Assembly: GCF_029263155.1 (NCBI RefSeq)
Contig: NZ_JAJCYB010000131.1
Coordinates: 121,208 to 185,207 of the forward strand
DNA length: 64,000 bases
Source of the DNA: Pseudonocardia sp.
GTDB taxonomy: Bacteria > Actinomycetota > Actinomycetes > Mycobacteriales > Pseudonocardiaceae
Direction: 5' to 3'
Notes under the pieces: model-generated
What the model saw: only the letters and a program-made list of their open reading frames with translations
What the model was told of the DNA's origin: nothing
Database searches by the model: none
Position numbers and translations under genes: made by a program
Part shown: positions 58,265 to 64,000 of the stretch, one piece after another
Position numbering within the stretch: the stretch's first letter is position 1
Layout: the number at the start of each line of letters is the position of its first letter

Positions 58265-58816
58265 TCACGTGGTGACCCGGTCGATCAGTCCGTACGCCAC
58301 CGCCTCCGGCGCGGAGAACCAGCGGTCGCGGTCGAAGTCGGCCTCGATCCGCTCCACGGGCTGTCCCGAGCGCCCGGCGATGAACTCGGCGATCTGCCGC
58401 TTCATCAGCCCGAGCCGTTCGGCCTGGATGACGATGTCGGACTCGGCGCCGCCCACGCCGCCGGAGGGCTGGTGCATCAGCACCTGCGCGTGCGGCAGCG
58501 CCGTCCGCTTGCCCGGCGCACCGGCGGTGAGCAGGATCTGGGCCATCGAGCCGGCCAGCCCGGTGGCCACGGTGGCGACGTCGGGCTCGATCGCGTGCAT
58601 CGTGTCGAGGATGGCCATCCCGGCGGTCACGGATCCGCCGGGGGAGTTGATGTAGAGCGTGATGTCGGTGCTCGCGTCCTCGGCCGCGAGCAGGAGCAGC
58701 TGGGCGACGATGCGGTTGGCGATCGGGTCGTCGACCTCCTGACCGAGCACGATGATGCGCTCGCGCAGCAGCCGGTCGAAGACCGAGTCGTCCAGGGTCG
58801 GAATCGCGTTCGGCAT
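58265..58816 (-). CDS. clpP: ATP-dependent Clp protease proteolytic subunit (ClpP paralogue)
   Basis: 183-residue ClpP. The catalytic Ser is in TGLAGSMAQILLTAG, His in VLMHQPSGGVGG and Asp in FDRDRWFSAPEA, so the triad is complete. The oligomer-forming INSPGGSVTAGMAILDT handle is also present. The GLAGSMAQ variant resembles the accessory ClpP3-type subunits of Streptomyces rather than the main ClpP1. The upstream partner gene is broken, so this subunit must act alone or pair with ClpPs encoded elsewhere. Confidence 0.92.
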   Translation of the reverse strand: MPNAIPTLDDSVFDRLLRERIIVLGQEVDDPIANRIVAQLLLLAAEDASTDITLYINSPGGSVTAGMAILDTMHAIEPDVATVATGLAGSMAQILLTAGAPGKRTALPHAQVLMHQPSGGVGGAESDIVIQAERLGLMKRQIAEFIAGRSGQPVERIEADFDRDRWFSAPEAVAYGLIDRVTT

Positions 58817-58831
58817 TCTCGTGACCTCTTC

Positions 58832-59149
58832 TCAGGATTTCTTGCGGCTGGGCACGATCTGGTCGGCCAGGCCGTAGTCGACGGCCTGCTCGGCGGTGAG
58901 GAACAGATCCCGCTCGACGTCGGAACGGATCCGGTTGGGCGACTGCCCGGTGTGCCGGGCGAGCGCGGCCTCCATCGCCCGGCGCATCCGGGAGATCTCG
59001 GCGGCCTGGATCTCCAGGTCCTAGGCCTGGCCGCGGATGCCCGCCACGGCCGGCTGGTGGACCTTGTTGTAGGGCGTGGTCTCCTGCACGCCGTAGGTCG
59101 TGCGTTCCACGAACGACGGAAGGACGTATCGGGAATGGGCGGTCGTCAT
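58832..59149 (-). pseudogene. decayed clpP2 paralogue: internal deletion plus amber codon
   Basis: From ATG 59149 the frame begins like ClpP2 (RYVLPSFVERTTYGVQETTP, PYNKV) and then jumps to HQPAVAGIRGQA, missing roughly 90-95 residues that hold the INSPGG handle and catalytic Ser. A TAG at 59021-59023 follows, where relatives have Ser (GQ.SDLEIQAAEI). The frame then continues unchanged, DLEIQAAEISRMRRAMEAAL to SRKKS and a TGA at 58832-58834, with the catalytic Asp region (ERDLFLTAEQAVDYGL) preserved. The upstream position and 15-base spacing to clpP show a former clpP pair. Confidence 0.88.
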
Positions 59150-59209
59150 GGGCGGGACGGTATCGCCGCAATGGTGACGATCCGGCTCTGTTTCGCCGCG
59201 GGCGGAAGG

Positions 59210-59244
59210 TTCGCTCCGAGCGAAATCGACCGGACGGCTTTTTT
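59210..59244 (+). terminator. hairpin near a T7 run between clpP remnant and N-acetyltransferase gene
   Basis: TTCGCT (59210-59215) pairs with AGCGAA (59219-59224); a T7 run follows at about 59239-59245. The T-run is on the plus strand, where no gene arrives, and the gap between stem and T-run is long, so terminator function is weakly supported. The short AT-rich patch is unusual here. Confidence 0.3.
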
Positions 59245-59246
59245 TC

Positions 59247-60056
59247 TCAGAACAGGCGCGCGAGGTGGGTGTCGAGGTCGGGCAGGCCGGAGGTGTCGAC
59301 GTGCAGGTGCCGTTCGAGCGCGTCGCGCACCTCGCGCACCGAGCCGAGGTCGACGATCTCCGAGGGGCCCCCGAGATGGTGGACGGTGTAGCGCGCGTCA
59401 CCGAGGGCGTGGCGCCGGTCGGCGTCGACGCGGGCCGCGGTCAGCCCCGTCACGAAGTGCGAGTCCGGGTGGTGCGAGACGTAGAAGCTGGCCACCTCGT
59501 GGTCGATCGGATGGTGCACCCCGTCCGGGTCGAACCGGTACATCGACCGCCAGGCCCCGCCGATCGACACCTGCATCACGAGGTCGCCACCGTCGGGCCG
59601 CAGCCGGTAGGTCTCGTGCGGCGTCTCCTGCGCGACCCCGGGCGCCAGCGCCAGCACGCCGGTGAGCGTGTTGCCGCCGAACCCGACGTCGACGACGTGC
59701 GGGCCGTGCGGCAGCTCCACGCGCAGCAGCAGGTGGCTCAGCGGGGTGGGCGGGGTGTCGACCGGCCGGCCCCACACGACCCGCGCGAGGAGGGCCACTG
59801 CGGTGTAGCCGAGCGCGCCGAGTGCGCCGAGCAGCAGCCGGTTGTGCTCGAAGCAGTAGCCGCCCCGCCCGCCGCGCACCAGCTTCGCGTCCAGCGATGC
59901 GGGATCCAGGCCCACCTCGCGCCCGGTGAACGGGTCGAGGTTCTCGAAGGGGATGGACCGGGTGTGACCGGAGACGACCGCGCCCAGCGTCGCGAGGTCG
60001 GGCGGTCCGGCGGGGACGCCGATGCGGTCGAGGTAGGCGGGGAGGTCGACGTCCAT
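59247..60056 (-). CDS. nat: arylamine N-acetyltransferase
   Basis: 269-residue NAT, acetyl-CoA-dependent. The catalytic Cys is in RGGRGGYCFEHNRLLL; the His and Asp strand is VVDVGFGGNTL and the N-terminal SIPFENLDPFTGREV matches. Mycobacterial NAT acts in sterol/cell-wall lipid metabolism and on isoniazid. The length is typical. ATG at 60056. Confidence 0.92.
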   Translation of the reverse strand: MDVDLPAYLDRIGVPAGPPDLATLGAVVSGHTRSIPFENLDPFTGREVGLDPASLDAKLVRGGRGGYCFEHNRLLLGALGALGYTAVALLARVVWGRPVDTPPTPLSHLLLRVELPHGPHVVDVGFGGNTLTGVLALAPGVAQETPHETYRLRPDGGDLVMQVSIGGAWRSMYRFDPDGVHHPIDHEVASFYVSHHPDSHFVTGLTAARVDADRRHALGDARYTVHHLGGPSEIVDLGSVREVRDALERHLHVDTSGLPDLDTHLARLF

Positions 60057-60089
60057 GTGCTCACCGTGCCCGGTGCACCCGGGTTCAGG

Positions 60090-61064
60090 TCAAGGGGCAC
60101 CCGGGCGACCGAGCAGCCACGGGTGCAGGTGCCGGTAGCCGCGCACCGCGACCGGGCGCAGGGACCGCACGGTGAAGCGCGCGTCGGCGGCGAGCGCGTC
60201 GGCCACGGCCCGGTCGACGAGCACCGAGTCCGGCCGGGCGTGGGTCGTGAGCCGGGAGGCGATGTTGACCACCTCGCCGTAGACGTCGCCGTAGCGGGTG
60301 AGCACCGCTCCGGCGGCCAGCCCGATCCGCAGGTCGGGCAGCACGTCGTCGGCCCGCACCCGGTCCAGCAGCGCCAGCGCGATGCCCGCCGCGTCCGCGG
60401 CGTCGTCGGCGACGAACAGCACCTCGTCGCCGACGGTCTTGACGATCCGGCCCCGGCCCTGCGCGATCACCTCCGTGGTGGCGGCCGAGAAGCGCTCGAT
60501 GAGGTCGCCGAGCTCGTCGACCGACCGCCGCCGCGTGGTGCGCGTGAACCCCACCATGTCCGCGAACCCGACCACGAGCTCCTGCGAGCCGCCGGCCGGG
60601 GCGGTCATCCGGTGCACCGCGGCCGCGAGATGGCGGCGCCACACGTAGCTCTGCAGCTGCTCCAGCGCCGGGATGACGGCCGCGGCGACCTGCAGCGACT
60701 GCTGCGGGGTCAGGCCGTCGCCGGATCCCTCGAGCAGGCGCCGCAGCATCCCGACCTGCCACTCGGCGAGCCGCGACATCGACTGCGCCACCGCACGGGC
60801 GACGGCCTCGCGGACGTCGGGCTCCAGCACGCCGGCCTCGGTGAGCCCGGTCATCAGCCGGATCGCGGCGAGGTCCTGGTCGGTGAACAGCGTCTCGGTG
60901 TCGTCGACCTCGGCGAAGCCGAGCGAGCGCCACAGCCGCCTGCCCTCGTCGGGGTCGAGATCGGCCGCGGCGGCCAGCTCGGCCCGGGTGTAGCGCCGGG
61001 GCGCGCCGAGCACGATCTCCTCGACGGCCTCGTCGAGCGGCGCGTCCCCGGCCAGGTGGCGCAC
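60090..61064 (-). CDS. class III adenylate cyclase
   Basis: About 324 residues from GTG 61064. An N-terminal regulatory part carries RRYTRAELAAAADLDPDEG and RRLWRSLGFAEVDDTE, as in mycobacterial cyclases such as Rv2212 and Rv1264. The catalytic domain has metal-binding Asp in VVGFADMVGFTR and VKTVGDEVLFV (with the substrate lysine), and the transition-state Asn/Arg in GEVVNIASRL. The residues needed for cAMP formation therefore look intact. The start is uncertain: the frame stays open into the upstream stress-protein gene, and a CTG at 61130 overlaps that stop as CTGA. Confidence 0.85.
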   Translation of the reverse strand: MRHLAGDAPLDEAVEEIVLGAPRRYTRAELAAAADLDPDEGRRLWRSLGFAEVDDTETLFTDQDLAAIRLMTGLTEAGVLEPDVREAVARAVAQSMSRLAEWQVGMLRRLLEGSGDGLTPQQSLQVAAAVIPALEQLQSYVWRRHLAAAVHRMTAPAGGSQELVVGFADMVGFTRTTRRRSVDELGDLIERFSAATTEVIAQGRGRIVKTVGDEVLFVADDAADAAGIALALLDRVRADDVLPDLRIGLAAGAVLTRYGDVYGEVVNIASRLTTHARPDSVLVDRAVADALAADARFTVRSLRPVAVRGYRHLHPWLLGRPGAP

Positions 61065-61126
61065 GACCGCGCCGGACAGCAGGCTGCCGACGCCGTCCAG
61101 GAAGCGCTTGATGCCGCCCGTCCCGC

Positions 61127-61576
61127 TCAGGTGGTGTGCACGATCAGCACGTCGATGCCGGAGCGGCGGGCCACGTCCGACGGCACGGAGCCCAGGATGC
61201 GGCCCGAGAGCGTGTTGAGGCCGCGGTTGCCGACGACGATCAGGTCGGCCTTCGCGTCGTCGGCGGCCCGCCGCAGCACGTCGGCGGGCGGGCCGTCGGC
61301 GGCGATCGTGCGGACCTTGGGCGCGCCGGCGGCGACCGCGCGGTCCTCGGCGGTGCGCAGCGTCTCCTCGGCCGGGGTCCAGCCGACGACCAGGAAGGCC
61401 TCGTCCTTCAGCGCGTCCTCGGCGCCCGCGGTCTCCTCGCGGCTCGCGGGGGTGAACGCGCACACGACGACGAGCTCGGCGTGGCTGTCGGCGGCCACCG
61501 CGGCGGCGCGGTCGACCGCGGCGAGGGAGGTGTCGGAGCCGTCGGTGCCGACGACGATGGTGCGGTACGCGGTCAT
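61127..61576 (-). CDS. universal stress protein (UspA family)
   Basis: 149-residue UspA-fold protein. ATP-binding pattern: IVVGTDGSDTSLAAVDRA at the N-terminus and VVGNRGLNTLSGRILGSVPS (G-2x-G-9x-G-S/T) at the C-terminus, so it probably binds ATP. A GGAGGAA site precedes the ATG at 61576. It is followed on the same strand by the cyclase gene, which may link it to cAMP signalling. Confidence 0.9.
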   Translation of the reverse strand: MTAYRTIVVGTDGSDTSLAAVDRAAAVAADSHAELVVVCAFTPASREETAGAEDALKDEAFLVVGWTPAEETLRTAEDRAVAAGAPKVRTIAADGPPADVLRRAADDAKADLIVVGNRGLNTLSGRILGSVPSDVARRSGIDVLIVHTT

Positions 61577-61641
61577 GGGTTCCTCCGGCTTCGGGGCACC
61601 CAGGTTACTGCGGGTAGCACCCGCTTGCCGCACCGGTGTCC

Positions 61642-62838
61642 TCACCCGATCGGGGCAGCCTCGTTGGTGCGCACCGGGGGCAGCAGGGCCGGTGCGACGA
61701 GGCGCCTGCGCAGCGGGCCGTCCGCGGCCCGGAACAGGGCGCCCATGGTGGCGGCGGTGCCGCGGACGTCGTCGCGCGCGGTGAGGTAGGACCAGCGGTG
61801 ACGCTCGGGTAGCGAGAAGAACACCTCGAAGAACGCCGGCACGTCGGCGGGCGGCATCCGCAGCAGTGCCTCCAGGCCGATCCGCCGGAAGCGGTGCACC
61901 GCCCGGGCGGCGGGCGGCCAGACGCCGGCCCGGGCGTGCGCGAGCGCGGCGCCGGGGTCGGCGGGCAGGTGGCGGGCGAGCGCCGCGGCCACCTGCGGGG
62001 CGAGCCGCAGGGACGCGGCCAGGCTGAACCCGCTGGCCGGGTGGACGAGCGGCGCCGCGGCGCCGAACCCGAGCGAGGCGGCCGCGCGGTGCCGGGGCCG
62101 GTCCACCGGGAACGACACCTTCTCGGTCCGCGCGTCGGGCGGGGGAGCGATCCCGTGCCGGGCCAGCCGGGCGTGCAGCCGGCGGCGCAGCACCGTCAGC
62201 GGCAGCCCGGGGCGGCGGGCCAGTGAGGTTTCCTCGAGCAGCACCCGGCCCCCGCCCAGCGGGACCGCGTAGAGGAACGTGGGCCAGCCGGGCTCGCCGT
62301 GGTCGGCGCGCCAGTCCATGAACAGCGCCTCACCGGGCGCCACGAGCGGTGCGGCGAGAGTCGCGTCGACCACGAGCCCGTACGCGGTCTGCTCGGCAGG
62401 CAGCCGGTGACCCGCGCGCGGGCCCAGCGGTTGGGCGCGCCCCCCGGCGTCGACGACCACCGCGGCCCGCAGGTGCGAGCCGCCGGCGAGCGCGACGACG
62501 CCGGGCTCCGGGGACCCCACGGCGCGCCCGGCGTGGACGCGGACCCCGGCGAGCCCGTCGTCGAGGTGCGCGCGCAGGGCGGGGACGTCGAGTACGGCGT
62601 ACTCCCACCCGAGCCGGTGCCCGGTCACCGCGACGGCCCGGCCCGCGGCGCGCGCCGCGACGACCCGGGCCGGCAGGTCGGGGGGGAGTTCGGCGCACCA
62701 CATGCCGTACGTGGCGGTCCACGGCCGGTCCGGGGCCGGGTCGAGGAGCCCGACGTCGAGCCCGGCCCGCCCGCACGCCGCGGCCAGCGCGCGCCCCGCG
62801 GGCCCGCCACCGACAACCAGGACGTCCACGCGACCCAT
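61642..62838 (-). CDS. lycopene beta-cyclase (CrtL/CrtY-type flavoprotein)
   Basis: 398-residue FAD-dependent cyclase of the lycopene cyclase family. N-terminal dinucleotide-binding VDVLVVGGGPAGRALAAACG; conserved PWTATYGMWCAELP; FMDWRADHGEPGWPTFLYAVP and VLLEETSLARRPGLP match the cyclase motifs. It converts linear lycopene ends to beta-rings. No other carotenoid genes are in the window. ATG 62838 with GGGAGGG; a longer in-frame start would run into the upstream repeats. Confidence 0.85.
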   Translation of the reverse strand: MGRVDVLVVGGGPAGRALAAACGRAGLDVGLLDPAPDRPWTATYGMWCAELPPDLPARVVAARAAGRAVAVTGHRLGWEYAVLDVPALRAHLDDGLAGVRVHAGRAVGSPEPGVVALAGGSHLRAAVVVDAGGRAQPLGPRAGHRLPAEQTAYGLVVDATLAAPLVAPGEALFMDWRADHGEPGWPTFLYAVPLGGGRVLLEETSLARRPGLPLTVLRRRLHARLARHGIAPPPDARTEKVSFPVDRPRHRAAASLGFGAAAPLVHPASGFSLAASLRLAPQVAAALARHLPADPGAALAHARAGVWPPAARAVHRFRRIGLEALLRMPPADVPAFFEVFFSLPERHRWSYLTARDDVRGTAATMGALFRAADGPLRRRLVAPALLPPVRTNEAAPIG

Positions 62839-62849
62839 GGTGCCCTCCC

Positions 62850-62897
62850 GTTGCAGCCCGGCCCCGTTGCGGCCCGGCCCCGTTGCGGCCCGGCCCT
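62850..62897 (+). repeat. 16-bp tandem repeat upstream of lycopene cyclase
   Basis: Three units of GTTGC(A/G)GCCCGGCCC(C/T), at 62850-62865, 62866-62881 and 62882-62897, lie just upstream of the cyclase start. A fourth unit begins at 62898 (GTTGCAGC) and runs into the large inverted repeat. They fill the cyclase leader. Confidence 0.85.
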
Positions 62898-62898
62898 G

Positions 62899-62953
62899 TT
62901 GCAGCAAGGCCACCTTCACGCAACGAGACTGCGTGAAGGTGGCCTTGCTGCAA
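62899..62953. repeat. 24-bp perfect inverted repeat with 7-base loop
   Basis: The arm 62899-62922 (starting TTGCAGCAAGGCCACC) is exactly complementary to 62930-62953, with ACGAGAC as loop. It starts 6 bases after the stop of the trehalose synthase-like gene, in the position of a terminator, but has no T-tract. It may be a dispersed palindromic element rather than a simple terminator. Confidence 0.9.
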
Positions 62954-62958
62954 TCCGG

Positions 62959-64000
62959 TCAGGTCTGCGGGCCGCCCGTGACCAGCAGCGACACCCCGTG
63001 GTGCGCGTCGAGCTCCATCGCGAAGCTGTGCAGGTCGTCGACGATGGCGATCTCGTCGCCGGTGACCATGTCGGTGACGGTCGCCCCGGCGGGCAGGTGC
63101 TCGGAGCGGACGGTGCCGGCGATCGCCTCGGCCGCGAAGTTCAGCACCGTGAGCTGCATCCCCTGCGTGTCGTCGAGCTCATGGACCAGCACGAGCATGC
63201 CCTTCTGCGACACGTCGGGGATGTCCACCTGCCGGCCCACCGCGATCCCGTGCTCCCGGCGCACCGAGAGGATCTTCGCCAGCCGCCGCGCGAAGCTCGT
63301 CTCGTCGCGGATCTGGTCGGGCAGCGTGCCGTACAGGGACACCCCGCGCGGCATCCCCGACGCGGACACCGTGGCGTCGGGGTCGTAGCCCATCAGGTCG
63401 TGGGCGCCGCGGTGGATCCAGCGGGTGTCGCCGTCGGCGATCAGCGGAGCGACCTTCGCCGGGTCGACGGTGAGCATGCCGCACAGGTCCCAGCCCGACA
63501 GGGCGAAGACGCCGGGCTGCCAGGCGTTGAACATGGCCAGCAGCAGGTGCGCGCGCCGGACCCGCTCCACGTCGTCGGCCGAGAGCGCCGCGGTGTCGTG
63601 GTACCCGAGCACCGCGGTGATGACCGACGCGGTGGTGCAGGCGATCCCGTTGGTCGTGAACACCCGGTTGTACGGGGCCGCGTCGCCCGTGAGGTGCTCG
63701 ACGAGGTCCGCCCGGACGGCCGCGGCCAGCTCGGTGCCGGTGGCCTCCTCGCCGCGGAAGGTGTAGACGTCGTCGCGGTGCCCGGCGTCCCAGTGCACGA
63801 GCTCGTAGGTGAGCTCGTCGTGGTTCTGCAGCGCGTGCACCAGCGACGCGGGCTCGACACCCAGCTCCAGCGAGGTGCGCAGGGTCAGGCGCAGGAACTC
63901 GGTGTCGCCGGTGGCCAGTGCGTGGTGGTAGGCGGGGCGGTTGACGAAGTCGTAGGACAGGTCGGCGCCGGCCTCGGCGGTGATGCGGATGTCGTCGATG
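62959..64000 (-). CDS. treS: GH13 trehalose synthase-like enzyme, C-terminal part (5' end outside window)
   Basis: The last ~346 codons of an alpha-amylase-family protein, open to the window edge. LVHALQNHDELTYELVHWDAG carries the His-Asp of the GH13 catalytic site region. VFALSGWDLCGML, GMPRGVSLYGTLPDQIRD and the C-terminal beta-domain KGMLVLVHELDD resemble proteins annotated as trehalose synthase/maltose glucosyltransferase. The exact reaction cannot be fixed without the N-terminal half. Confidence 0.75.
   Translation of the reverse strand, partial: IDDIRITAEAGADLSYDFVNRPAYHHALATGDTEFLRLTLRTSLELGVEPASLVHALQNHDELTYELVHWDAGHRDDVYTFRGEEATGTELAAAVRADLVEHLTGDAAPYNRVFTTNGIACTTASVITAVLGYHDTAALSADDVERVRRAHLLLAMFNAWQPGVFALSGWDLCGMLTVDPAKVAPLIADGDTRWIHRGAHDLMGYDPDATVSASGMPRGVSLYGTLPDQIRDETSFARRLAKILSVRREHGIAVGRQVDIPDVSQKGMLVLVHELDDTQGMQLTVLNFAAEAIAGTVRSEHLPAGATVTDMVTGDEIAIVDDLHSFAMELDAHHGVSLLVTGGPQT

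Noticed and set aside
59239..59245. T-run as the terminator of the clpP genes
   Set aside because: The T-run lies on the plus strand and upstream of the minus-strand clpP genes, so it cannot end their transcripts.

Overview
The window is a contiguous piece of a very GC-rich actinobacterial chromosome, most likely a Pseudonocardiaceae member (Pseudonocardia-like). Supporting signs are the gene content (whiA, rbpA, opcA, mptB, SufR-SUF), an actinobacterial-type PriA without a Walker A motif, extreme GC bias at third codon positions, and many leaderless promoters of the TAnnnT-then-start-codon type. Most of the gene order is the conserved actinobacterial housekeeping block also known from Mycobacterium tuberculosis (fmt-rsmB-rpe-rib genes-uvrC-rapZ-yvcK-whiA-gap-pgk-tpi-secG, then pgl-opcA-zwf-tal-tkt-ctaB-qor-ctaA-ABC-mptB-sufR-suf).

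Layout. 0-6.4 kb: end of metK, a cupin, priA, def, fmt and rsmB. 6.5-11.4 kb: rpe, riboflavin genes ribE-ribBA-ribH (ribD is absent here), a PH-domain membrane protein and a dihydroorotate dehydrogenase-like enzyme. 11.5-18.2 kb: a HAD hydrolase, a DUF2786 protein, then uvrC-rapZ-yvcK-whiA. 18.2-20.5 kb: two siderophore-type lipoproteins behind a likely IdeR/DtxR box, inserted between whiA and gap. 20.6-24.3 kb: gap-pgk-tpiA, secG, rbpA. 24.3-27.7 kb: a second accessory patch (repeat-bearing lipoprotein, glutathione peroxidase, TrpB2-like enzyme, third siderophore-binding protein). 27.9-36.2 kb, minus strand: pentose-phosphate operon tkt-tal-(degenerate pgi)-zwf-opcA-pgl-NYN. 36.4-44.3 kb: ctaB, qor, ctaA, an AbiEi/nuclease-like gene bracketed by 19-bp tandem repeats, an ABC exporter and mptB. 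44.4-50.6 kb: sufR-sufB-sufD-sufC-sufS-sufU-sufT.

50.7-58.0 kb is the most unusual region: a soluble NAD-type formate dehydrogenase cluster. The catalytic subunit reads through an in-frame TGA at 51884-51886 that sits exactly where selenocysteine is found in FdhF. It is followed by a hairpin whose loop sequence and spacing match the Escherichia coli fdhF SECIS. In addition, the usual N-terminal iron-sulfur part of the catalytic subunit is missing from this gene and is found at the C-terminus of a separate gene two genes downstream. fdhD (sulfur transfer to the cofactor) is divergent upstream, and a MobA-like gene (cofactor guanylylation) lies just downstream. The SUF operon next door would supply Fe-S clusters, of which this enzyme should carry several.

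58-64 kb: a ClpP, a decayed ClpP2 partner with an internal deletion and an amber codon, arylamine N-acetyltransferase, class III adenylate cyclase, universal stress protein, lycopene cyclase, and the 3' part of a trehalose synthase-like GH13 enzyme next to a 24-bp perfect inverted repeat. No rRNA, tRNA, CRISPR array, transposase or attachment site was recognised, and no gene-free stretch exceeds 300 bases.
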